DNA of 14,442 nt from Antrodiella citrinella (lineage: Eukaryota; Basidiomycota; Agaricomycetes; Polyporales; Steccherinaceae): the NCBI GenBank assembly GCA_004802725.1, contig SGPM01000515.1:1-14442 (forward strand), in the 5' to 3' direction. This document shows, in pieces, positions 1 through 7,682 of the stretch. Numbering within the stretch: position 1 is the stretch's first letter; the number at the start of each line of letters is the position of its first letter. Made by a program: the position numbers and the translations under genes. Under the pieces are notes generated by a model. That model was not told the origin of the DNA. It made no database searches and saw nothing but the letters and a program-made list of their open reading frames with translations.

Positions 1-320
1 CGCAATGGTATCGAGTTCGTCGAGTTCCGACGCAAAGATGGCGGCACCGAAGGGCGTCACTGGCATGGCCAGTTCCTCGAAGAGTGCGTTCGGCGGGTGT
101 GCGGTAAGCACCCTGCTCGCCAACGCGGCCCGCACCTCCATTCGAACTCCAGCTAGCTTAAGGTCATCTAAGGAGGGAGAGGCATCGGAGGCCTCGCGCT
201 ACGCAAAAGACACGCAGGATTAGAACCGGGACCGGTAATACAACGACGAATAGCACTTACAAGTAACAGGACCGCGCGATGGTACCAAGACGCGCGACCG
301 AAGGTCTTGAAGTCGAGCCA
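1..320 (-). pseudogene. Truncated second copy of the cysteine-cluster protein gene, joined to LTR
   Basis: On the minus strand this stretch is homologous to the 5' part of the gene at 1131-3029. It keeps the last 20 codons of the first exon (320-261), a 62-nt intron (260-199, GTAAGT..GTAG) and the first 66 codons of the second exon (198-1), then leaves the window. The encoded residues include FKTFGRASWYHRAVLLL, REASDASPSLDDLKL and FEELAMPVTPFGA, closely matching the other copy (KTFGRGSWYDRACLLL, FEELAMPVSPVGA). Intron position, phase 0 and length equal those of the other gene. The first 19 or so codons and the start ATG are missing: at 320/321 the sequence switches to LTR without a gap. It reads in the same direction as the LTR, so LTR-driven transcription is possible. 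Whether the rest of the gene outside the window is intact cannot be seen. Function unknown. Confidence 0.8.
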
Positions 321-813
321 CGGTTCGCAGGGGTTCGTGAAATCTTCGCTCTCACAGGTATTAAGGGGGAAAAGGGGAGGGGGATCTTCCTTTTTGTTCT
401 AATGTACATAGTGCGCCTACTTATAGTAGGATACGGACTATTCAAACCGGTAGCTACTAGAAAGAGTCGGGAAATAAGAAATAAGACAAACGAAAGTGTC
501 CGAGAAGGTACGAGAAAGGTCCGGAAACTATGATACAATGTCCGAGGGGGATACGATGTACGAACGGGGGCGTGAAAGAAGGTATCGGAGGTGGATATAT
601 AGCTCTCGCGTGGCTCCGGACGATGCGCGGACGGGAGTTCGGGGATTTCGGACCTCGCGGGTGATGCGCGGGTCGATCGTCGGAAGCTTCGGGTGTGAGT
701 ACGAGTCGAAGTAGCGGGAGAGAAGCCTTCGGAGGTGCTGAAGTAGAGGAGGACGGGTGCTAGGAGGTGCGTAGTAGCGGCGCGCGGGTACCAGCGAGAA
801 TCGGAGCTCATCA
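321..813 (-). repeat. 3' LTR, 5' portion only (493 bp)
   Basis: The minus strand begins TGATGAG at 813, directly after the polypurine tract, and aligns without net length change with 12451-12943 of the complete LTR. Similarity is highest in the inner 100-150 bp and lower near the tip. It contains the conserved sequence CCTACTATAAGTAGG. The match stops at ...CGAACCG (321); the remaining 606 bp of the LTR are absent and the truncated cysteine-cluster gene begins at once. The loss could be a recombination, a template switch or an assembly join. Confidence 0.85.
421..425 (-). promoter_or_regulatory. Candidate TATA box of the LTR (3' LTR copy)
   Basis: TATAA within the palindrome CCTACTATAAGTAGG, about 390 nt into the LTR on the minus strand. 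The same site is kept in the other LTR (12839-12843) in one of the best conserved blocks of the LTR. It lies about 100 nt upstream of the truncated gene at 320. The promoter role is inferred from position and conservation only. Confidence 0.4.
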
Positions 814-822
814 TCTCCCCCC
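814..822 (-). promoter_or_regulatory. Polypurine tract (plus-strand primer site)
   Basis: The minus strand reads GGGGGGAGA immediately before the LTR start TGATGAG at 813. This is the expected place and composition for the purine run that survives RNase H and primes second-strand synthesis in LTR retrotransposons. It is preceded by TTCAGTT, also found before the inner copy at 3418-3427. Confidence 0.8.
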
Positions 823-832
823 AACTGAAATC

Positions 833-850
833 TAGACCGTCCCCGGTCTA
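833..850 (-). other. Hairpin beside the polypurine tract, outer copy
   Basis: The minus strand reads TAGACCG-GGGA-CGGTCTA: a perfect 7-bp stem closed by a GGGA loop, which fits the GNRA tetraloop class if transcribed. It is 10 nt upstream of TTCAGTTGGGGGG. A second copy at 3438-3455 has a different outer stem but still pairs fully. It may be an RNA structure of the element; function unknown. Confidence 0.6.
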
Positions 851-1130
851 CGCGGCGGAGGGTCCTTGTGGGCGCACGCGCGGGAGATTGCCGACGAGAT
901 TGACATGAAATGACGTACGTGTGGCGAGCGATCGGTGGGCCGTCGAAATCGGACTCGGTGTCGATAGCGCGGCAGTCGCGCCCAGACGCGGGAACGCGTA
1001 AATGCCGCGACCCTGAACGCCTCCGAAGCTAGGTGGGCCCGTCGCGCTGGCGGTGGCGGTTACCTTCCTCTCTTCTCTTCTTCCCACTTGCTACTCTCCT
1101 CGTCTTCCACCCAACACACTTTTCTCCAGC
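851..1130 (+). promoter_or_regulatory. Upstream region of the antisense gene
   Basis: No convincing coding sequence here. Reading plus, the last 65 nt before the ATG at 1131 are strongly pyrimidine-rich (blocks such as TTCCTCTCTTCTCTTCTTCCC), a common feature of fungal core promoters and 5' leaders. No clear TATA box. The end nearest 850 abuts the hairpin and polypurine tract of the retroelement. Confidence 0.4.
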
Positions 1131-3029
1131 ATGTCTTCCTCCCAACGCGTTGCCACCTTCGCCGCTGCGCTCACCGATGTCGTCCAGTGGCTGGAGTACA
1201 AAACGTTCGGTCGCGGGTCCTGGTACGATCGGGCCTGCCTCCTATTGGTACGTACTTTCGCGCCGATGATGGGGTGCTGGTATTCTAAACCCGTGTCCTT
1301 CGTGAGTAGCGCGAGGCTTCGGATGTTGCGCCGTCGCTCGACGACTTGAAACTCGCCGAGGCTCGCAGTGTCGTGCGGTCCGCACTAACGGAGAAAGTCC
1401 TGACGACGCATCCTCCGGACTTGTTCTTCGAGGAACTGGCTATGCCAGTGTCCCCGGTTGGCGCCACCATCTACGCTTCCGAGCTAGATGAGCTAGATAC
1501 GATTTCCGGCAAGGACTACGTTCTGCAGGCGGCGAGAGTCGAAGAGAAGTGGGCAGAGGCGGATGCATTGTGGCGTGAAAAGGTCCGTGTTTCGAGTTTC
1601 TTGGTTCGCGTTTTCGAGGTTGCCGACTCGTGTCCGAAGGCTGGGCCGAAAGCTACCGTGAAGACCGCAACGCGCCCCAGACCGACCCCGAAGGTAGCCC
1701 CGCCCGCTTCTCCTCCTTCGCCGGCGGTCCCTTCTAAACGCAAAAACGCGCCGCTCAGCTCGGATGAGGAACACTTCTCGCCGGCTCCTGCTCGCTCAGG
1801 TACGCAGAAGTTGGTCCCTTCGTCTCTGTTCGCGCTCACCTCCGGTCGGCTTATCGTAGGCAAAACCCCAGCCCCTAAAAAGGCTACGAAGAAGCCGGCT
1901 GGTCGTCCGGAACGCGCCGTCCGTCGCTCGCGCCCTGCTTTGGCCGTGGAGACAGATATCGAGGACGACGCACAGTATGAGGATGATTTCTCTGATAGTA
2001 AGCCGAACAAGAGGGAATCTGGTCGGGCCGCCAAGAGATCGAAAGGTGCGAAGGCCGAGAAAGAGGCCTTCCCGGACGAGGATCCGACGGCCGAGGTGAG
2101 CGACTGGTTTGTTTACCAGGAGCTACGGGTACGCCAATCGCACTCTTCTCAGCCTTGACAGCTAATCTTAGAATACGTTCCCGCAGAAATGTGTGAAGTG
2201 CGCGGCCTCCCGAGCACCCGGCGGCGTCGACTGTCGCATGTACCGAGGTGAAAACCGGTGCCGCCGCTGTCGACGTACTGCGCAGGGTTGTTACTGGGAG
2301 ATCTCTCCCGGTGCAATCCCCGTCAGCTATAGCGGGGCGCACAAGCAGTCCCGGGATCCCGCCGCTGTCGCCACTCCATCCTCTCATACCAACAATCATT
2401 CCCAACTGTTACCAGCATCTACCCTCTTCGTGGCCCACTCCGAAGCAGCCCGTCCCGTATTCCGCGTGGACGCTATCTCGTACGTCGAGGAGGTCCCGTC
2501 TTGCCTCGCCAGTCTTCGTCGTCGCGCGGCGCTCGCGCGTATTCATCCCGATTCTCAGCCTGCCTCCCGCGCCATTGCGGACGTCGTTGAGCAGTCGCTA
2601 GCTAACGCGCAGGTGCAGTTATCCACTGGCCTGTTACTGGCCCGCTCCCTCCTTCGCGACAGCGCTCCTGGCTTTCGAGGGGCCGATGCCGATCCCGCGG
2701 AACTCGAGGAGCCACTCGACGACGACCTACCAGTGGATTTCACCGAGGATCCCGACCACCCAATCTCCTTCCGCATGGAAGTCACGCCTCCGGTCTTGTT
2801 CGATGGTCCTCCTTCGCCCTTACGTCGTGCCGAGTCTGTCGAGCCGTATCCCCGCGCGAGTTCGCGTTCCGGTTCCGATGACTCCTCCGATACCGAGTCT
2901 CCGAAGCTGCCGTCGACTGTGATCGAAGTAGGTGCCGAAGGTTCCGGTGGTCGTGCGGAGGGCGTCGAGGAGAGCGGCCCTGACACACATGCAGGCTCGG
3001 GAGGTGATGATGCCGAGGTCGTGGTCTGA
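1131..3029 (+). CDS. Cysteine-cluster protein of unknown function, three exons, antisense to the retrotransposon
   Basis: Exons 1131-1247, 1310-2128 and 2187-3029 give an uninterrupted 592-aa protein. Introns are 62 and 58 nt, both phase 0: GTACGT..GTAG and GTACGC..GCAG, the second with a GCTAAT branch-like motif. The ATG at 1131 is the first in frame and follows a CT-rich leader. Residues 1-110 or so form the conserved region (also in the copy at 1-320). Residues about 170-300 are Pro/Ser-rich, then basic with a GRP core inside KKPAGRPERAVRRSR, then acidic (DIEDDAQYEDDFSD). A six-cysteine cluster, C-x2-C-x10-C-x8-C-x2-C-x6-C at residues 314-347, begins right after the second intron; it recalls fungal Zn2Cys6 clusters but has a longer second spacing. 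The C-terminal 240 residues are acidic and low in complexity. Possibly nuclear and zinc-binding (inference). It lies convergent to pol, inside the retroelement boundaries. I do not recognise the family. Confidence 0.75.
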
Positions 3030-3401
3030 GCTGTCTTGCGTTTCTTGAATGCTTGCCGTAGATTCTCGGACCTTTCTGTACTATTATCTTTTTACTAAAA
3101 GTCTGTGTCAATGGATCTCTTCTTGGTATCTTGAAAGCAAAGGTCAACAAAGAGTGCAAAATCAAAAGAGAGAATAAGAATGAAATGGAGATGAGTGAGT
3201 GTAGTAAATCCCTAGCTAGGAGGTAATATGAAATGAAAGCGTGAGAATTTCGAGCACTGAGGATGAAAAGAAGTGTAGGAAAACTTGTAACTCCTGTCCG
3301 GCACCTACGTACTGTCGTCCGGAAATCGTCCGAATATCGCTGGAGCCTTACGAACCGTGGTATAGTGTTCCGATCGGCGTCCGCGGCGGCGAGTGTCGGG
3401 C
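3030..3401. other. Spacer between convergent gene ends
   Basis: Separates the stop of the antisense gene (3029, plus) from the stop of pol (3402, minus). It is more AT-rich than the flanks around 3075-3260, with AATAAG-like sequence at about 3174 that could serve 3'-end formation of the plus-strand gene. No coding sequence, RNA gene or LTR-like terminus was recognised. Confidence 0.4.
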
Positions 3402-6400
3402 CTACTCGATAGGGTCATCCTCCCCCCAACTGAAGTTCTGACCGTCCCCGGTCAGGAAGTACGANTCCGCGTCCTCNAGNTAATCNACNGCNNCTTCGTC
3501 GTCGTCGATAGCGTACGGGTCGNGCTCGGGNTCNGACGGNGGAACGGGAGGAGGTCCGAGGTACGCCGGNTCGTCGTCGCCTTGCGTGTCGGAGTCCATC
3601 ATGTCTCGAAGCCGCTCCGGAGTGACGTCGAGCAAGTTCTCGGGGATCGGAATGCTCTTNCGCGCGAAGTANCGGTAGACTCGGAANGCNGCGATCGGTC
3701 GATGAAGCACGGCGCCGTCGAGTTCNGCGAGAANGTACGCGCCACCCTTGTTTCGACCGAGCGAGATCAACGGTCCNAGGTANCGCGGGCGCATCTTCCG
3801 GTTTAGAGCTTTCTCGATCGTCGTATTACGCATCAANACCAGTTCTCCGGGTGCGAAGACCTCGGTCTGCANCGTCGCNGCNTGGTCNCGCTCGTAGATC
3901 AGTGCGTTCTTGTTCCGCTGCGCGTAAACTTTGCTGTGAATGGCGGCGAGATCCTCCTCCCTTCGCTGCAGTGCCGCGGCGCGCCGGGCGATNAGNTCGA
4001 CNGTCGTAAGCATAGCGGTCGGNGGCGGAATNAGAAACGTAGCTTCGATGATNTCTAGNGGTAGTACGGGGTGNCANCCAGTGAGCGCGAAGTACGGCGA
4101 ACAACCGAGACGCTTCCNCGGNGTGACNCGCTCGGCCCACAACGCGTAGGGGAGNTGCTGCATCCAACGATGTTCGTCNCCGTCGGCCAGCTTGTAGAGG
4201 ATTTGCCGNAGGTCGAAGAAACCGTGCTCGACNATCCCGTTCGCGCGAGAGTTGTAGCCACTGATACGAATATGCTTTACNCCGCGATGTTTCTCTAGCC
4301 AACCCATAGCTTTCACCAANGATCCGCCGTTGTCCGTGATGATCTCGACGCACATNCCGTACCGACAGAGTATGTGCTCCTCGATCCACTTGCCTACGAT
4401 GTCGGCGTTGTCCTTCGTGATNCCTGCGGCCTCCGGAAACGAAGTTACGGAACACCTCGCCTGNATGAGCAGATGCTTTCCCATAGAGAACGGCATGAAN
4501 CCGACGTCGATGTGAACTCGGGCGAANGGCGGNGCGGGNAAGGGNACCGTAGGCGGAATGTGAATGCGCGCGAGCTTCCGCTCNTGACACAAGTGACACG
4601 AGCGNACNTACCANTGCACGTCCTCTGCGAAATGTGGCCACCAGAAACGCAGCGCGACGTTGGACTTCGTAGCGAAGGTTCCGCGGTGTCCGATGTGATC
4701 ATGACATTCGACTAGTACGTTGACGCGTTTTTCTGGTGGGATGTAGACCTTGTGCTGTCCTTGTGGATCCTTCTTGTAGATGACGTCGTCGCGGATGAAG
4801 AATTGTAACGCATACTTGAGGAAGGGTTCGTAGGCCTCGTCGGACATCCCGGTCGGTCTCTCGGTCGTCCGTAGCCAAGCTGCGACGAGTTCCATCCGCT
4901 GGTCGGCCTTTGGTGCGGAAGCCTTTCGGACGAATTGCGAGTACTTCGGAACTTCCTTGAACGACATCGCGAACGTACTAGTAAGGGAGGTGTCCAAAGC
5001 TGCCATCGAGGGGGCGTACGGGAACATAGGGAGCGGAAGCGTCGTCGGCTGAATCAAGTGCATCATACCGCAAGTCTTGTCGATCCAGTCCTCGAACTCG
5101 GTCGGGTCGTAAAGGCTCTCGAGATCTCCAGGATAGGCACCGCGTCGCGAAAGTCCGTCGGGGGAATGGAAGGAAGCGGGGACATGATAGAGGGTGAAAT
5201 GGAACATAAGGATAGAGACGATCCAACGGTTTAGCGTCGCATTCGGCATGAGGTCGGGGTTACGGAGCATCCCGCGAACATACGACGCGTCCAACTCGAC
5301 GATGAGTCGACGCACGCCGATGAGCGTAGACTTCGACGCGCCCAACGCCCGATACAATCCGTAGAGCTCGAGCTTCGCCTGACTGAACCGAGCCTCGCGA
5401 TCGTTCAGCGTAATAGAACAGAACCGGTTGTAGTATCGTTTCTGCAGATTCTCAGGGTCGGTCTGCGCGATGAAGAACCCGATGGNGATCTTCGACGTAT
5501 CGACGGCAAGGATGACGGGACAGGGCGAATTGTAGTCGATGGCGCGTAAGGCGGGACTGGCAAGAATGGCTTCCTTCAAGGTTCGCTGCGCTTCGATCTG
5601 AGCCGTCGACCACTCGAACACCGCGTCTTTCCTCGTCAGCTTCGTAATCGGCGCGGCGATCTTTCCGAAGTTAGACACGAAGTTCCGAAGGATACCTGCG
5701 GTTCCGAGGAACGCTCGAGCCTCTGAAACATTCCGACACGGCCCCCAGTTGTAGATGGCGTCGACGCGCGAAGGTTCCGGCTCGCGTCCGTTCGGTGTGC
5801 ATCGGTGACCGAGAACCATTCCTTCTCGAATGATCAGGAAGCTCTTGGTACCGGAACACGTAGCACCGGCGTACTTGAGTCGCTGCAAGATACGATTGAC
5901 GTTCTGTAGATGCTCGAAGACGAACCGCCGAATGTCGCGGTTCTCCGGGATGGTCTCAAAGCACGAGTCCGGTAGCGGGTAGTCGGTCGCGGGNCCAATA
6001 ATGCCAACGTCGTCGATATAGACTCCAGCGTACTCGGGGATTTCCTCTCGNAGGATGAAAGAGACGTCGTCGTGGAATATGGGTACGGAATTCGACCAGC
6101 CCATCGGTAGTGTGGTGAGTCGCTGCGCGCCGTGCGGGGTTTGGAAGGTGGTCAAATCTCGGGAGTCGGGATGCAGTTCGCGTTCGTCGTATCCAACGTA
6201 CAGATCGAGGGTACCAAGACACGGGCGTCCTCCGAAGCGTTCGGCGAGCTGATCGGGTATCGGCGTTACTCCAACGTGCTGAATGGTGACTTTGTTGAGT
6301 GGTTCGAGGCTATGTACTAGCCGCAGTGACTTCCCATCCTTCTTTAGTACGCAAAACCACCGAGACCGGTAGGACGAGTTCGAAGGTTCGTAGACACCTG

Positions 6401-7682
6401 CCGCGATCTTCTTCCGAATGATGCCGCAAACTTCCTCGTAGAGACCAGGGGGTATCGGAATGTTCTTCTCCACCCACGGGGTATGCGGTAGAACTGGTAA
6501 CTTGATCGGAGGGAAGTACTCNGGCTTGAACTTGCCGCGTTCGGAATCGGACCAAGCGAAACCTTTCTCGTGCTGACATACGAGCCAATCGACTAGATCG
6601 AGCTCCGCGGGGAACAGGAATCCGGTATCGTGGTTCTTTCGGAATGCGACCTGNCTTTCCGCGGTGTATCGGCCAGTTGGAACGAACTTCGGAGGATGGG
6701 TCGGGAGTGCGGGCATGGTAGCGAGTGGGTCGCCGATGATGTTACGCTCTATACGNAACTCCGANGGAAGCGTCGCGCGCACGGGATCGACCTTGAGNTG
6801 GACCGGCTTGTACTTCTTCTTCGCTGAAATGTAAGATTGGCGCGTAGGGGGAGCGTCCGAGACTGAAACTGCGTAACCGGGACGATGAATTTCACTACGA
6901 GAAGGAAAAGGAGAAGATTGGAGAAGGTCAGCAGGAACGGAAGGCTGCGAAGCGACAGCGAAGAAAGTNGAAGCGAAAGTGGAAACGGACGGAGGAGGCG
7001 GAGACGGGTCAATATCTAAAAGGTGCTGAGTCTGAATAGAGTCCGAAATGTCCTGTTCTACATACGCGGAAGTACATTGAGAAAGATAAAGTGAAATGAG
7101 TTGGGTCCGGGAAATCGGTCGAGGGGTATATGCTAAGACTGCAAGCGATTCGGATTCCGAGTCGTGCTCGAGAACGTACGCGTGCTCGCCCAAGTCGTCG
7201 ATCAATTCCCCGAACTGCGAAAAACCGTCACGTCGCGGTCGGTGGTATCGAAAGAGTGCTCGTTCTTGACAGGCATAGGCATGCTGAACTTCGGTCGGGT
7301 ACGCGGGAAGGTCGGAAGCGTGGTCTTTATTCCGCTGTTCGGACAAGTGATGGTGATGGTCTGCTCTTCGTTCGTGTAGTTCTGTATAAGGCTGGCGGTC
7401 AAGACATCGAAAGGCCGACCGACGAGGATATCGTAGGCCGCCGCGCGGATTACGTGGACCTGAAGGTAGACGATGATATGACCGATCGAGAAGGGTACGT
7501 TCCGACAGAGGCCGAGCGAGGTATCCGTAGTCCCGTTCGCGGATTGCATAGACATTCGAGTCGCCGGGTCGTACGGTAGCGAGAGAGCGTGACAAGTCGC
7601 CTCGGACATCGAGATAATCTGAGAGCCGCCGTCGAGAATGCAGTCGACTTCTTCGCGATTGTTGACCTTCGAGCGGATGCAA
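3402..7682 (-). CDS. pol: Pol polyprotein: reverse transcriptase, RNase H, integrase
   Basis: The open frame starts at 7682, but sequence that looks like pol begins near 7225; upstream it only overlaps gag-protease in another frame. About 1270 residues are likely real. In order: linker with a Ser/Pro-rich stretch; reverse transcriptase, with EPSNSSYRSRWFCVLKKDGK and catalytic YIDD at 6020-6009; RNase H, with ILAVDTSK, an ELYGLYRAL block and a VELDASY block (about 5500-5270); integrase zinc finger H-x4-H..C-x2-C (about 4710-4590); integrase core D..D..E with HIDV (about 4510), TDNGG (about 4330) and VEHGF (about 4225); and a GPY/F-like RPxYxGPL (about 3790-3765). It copies element RNA to cDNA and inserts it in the genome. 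No internal stop is present. Many residues are unresolved because of N bases, chiefly in the integrase C-terminus. The last residues (GDGQNFSWGEDD) are encoded by a relict hairpin and polypurine tract. Expression probably needs a -1 frameshift. Confidence 0.93.
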   Translation of the reverse strand: MHPLEGQQSRRSRLHSRRRLSDYLDVRGDLSRSLATVRPGDSNVYAIRERDYGYLARPLSERTLLDRSYHRLPSGPRNPRGGLRYPRRSAFRCLDRQPYTELHERRADHHHHLSEQRNKDHASDLPAYPTEVQHAYACQERALFRYHRPRRDGFSQFGELIDDLGEHAYVLEHDSESESLAVLAYTPRPISRTQLISLYLSQCTSAYVEQDISDSIQTQHLLDIDPSPPPPSVSTFAXTFFAVASQPSVPADLLQSSPFPSRSEIHRPGYAVSVSDAPPTRQSYISAKKKYKPVXLKVDPVRATLXSEXRIERNIIGDPLATMPALPTHPPKFVPTGRYTAEXQVAFRKNHDTGFLFPAELDLVDWLVCQHEKGFAWSDSERGKFKXEYFPPIKLPVLPHTPWVEKNIPIPPGLYEEVCGIIRKKIAAGVYEPSNSSYRSRWFCVLKKDGKSLRLVHSLEPLNKVTIQHVGVTPIPDQLAERFGGRPCLGTLDLYVGYDERELHPDSRDLTTFQTPHGAQRLTTLPMGWSNSVPIFHDDVSFIXREEIPEYAGVYIDDVGIIXPATDYPLPDSCFETIPENRDIRRFVFEHLQNVNRILQRLKYAGATCSGTKSFLIIREGMVLGHRCTPNGREPEPSRVDAIYNWGPCRNVSEARAFLGTAGILRNFVSNFGKIAAPITKLTRKDAVFEWSTAQIEAQRTLKEAILASPALRAIDYNSPCPVILAVDTSKIXIGFFIAQTDPENLQKRYYNRFCSITLNDREARFSQAKLELYGLYRALGASKSTLIGVRRLIVELDASYVRGMLRNPDLMPNATLNRWIVSILMFHFTLYHVPASFHSPDGLSRRGAYPGDLESLYDPTEFEDWIDKTCGMMHLIQPTTLPLPMFPYAPSMAALDTSLTSTFAMSFKEVPKYSQFVRKASAPKADQRMELVAAWLRTTERPTGMSDEAYEPFLKYALQFFIRDDVIYKKDPQGQHKVYIPPEKRVNVLVECHDHIGHRGTFATKSNVALRFWWPHFAEDVXWXXRSCHLCXERKLARIHIPPTXPXPXPXFARVHIDVXFMPFSMGKHLLXQARCSVTSFPEAAXITKDNADIVGKWIEEHILCRYXMCVEIITDNGGXLVKAMGWLEKHRXVKHIRISGYNSRANGXVEHGFFDXRQILYKLADXDEHRWMQXLPYALWAEXVXPXKRLGCSPYFALTXXHPVLXLXIIEATFXIPXPTAMLTXVXXIARRAAALQRREEDLAAIHSKVYAQRNKNALIYEXDXXATXQTEVFAPGELXLMRNTTIEKALNRKMRPXYXGPLISLGRNKGGAYXLXELDGAVLHRPIXXFRVYXYFAXKSIPIPENLLDVTPERLRDMMDSDTQGDDXPAYLGPPPVXPXXPEXDPYAIDDDEXXXDXXEDAXSYFLTGDGQNFSWGEDDPIE
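3418..3427 (-). repeat. Inner, relict polypurine tract (duplicate)
   Basis: The minus strand reads TTCAGTTGGGGGGAGGA at the 3' end of pol, nearly identical to the functional-looking tract at 814-822. Here it is not followed by the LTR start TGATGAG but by TGACCCTATCGAG and the pol stop. With the hairpin at 3438-3455 it forms a direct repeat of about 38 nt with 811-850, flanking the antisense gene. Confidence 0.7.
3438..3455 (-). other. Hairpin beside the polypurine tract, inner copy
   Basis: The minus strand reads CTGACCG-GGGA-CGGTCAG, a perfect 7-bp stem with a GGGA loop, inside the pol coding end (residues LTGDGQ). Compared with the copy at 833-850 the two outer base pairs differ (C-G and T-A here; T-A and A-T there), so both sides of the stem changed together. 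Confidence 0.6.
7202..7260 (-). promoter_or_regulatory. Gag-pro to pol frame change (candidate -1 frameshift site)
   Basis: Pol continues in the -1 frame relative to gag-protease. Just before the gag stop the minus strand reads ACG GTT TTT CGC in the gag frame; a one-base backward slip on the run of five T gives TTT TCG CAG, which leads into the pol frame. The heptamer is not a canonical X-XXY-YYZ site, so the exact site is an inference. The overlap frame is open well upstream, so other positions are possible. Confidence 0.45.

Noticed and set aside
257..814. Long open frame on the minus strand, and its relatives at 12453-12821 and 12855-13277
   Set aside because: They are translations of LTR sequence, Arg/Ser/Pro-rich by composition, with frames broken between copies and no domain signal.
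3063..3083. CTCGGACCTTTCT resembling words in the LTR and in the minisatellite
   Set aside because: Short and pyrimidine-rich; the similarity does not extend and is within what chance allows in this composition.
3030..3416. A different 3' LTR starting TGACCC right after the inner polypurine tract
   Set aside because: It shares no similarity with either LTR fragment of the element, no matching 5' copy is found upstream of gag, and no CA end with a repeat partner is visible.
3826..4641. Second minus-strand open frame inside the integrase region, and other long frames within gag and pol
   Set aside because: The Ns mark third positions of the pol frame, and recognisable integrase motifs are only in that frame; the others are shadows.
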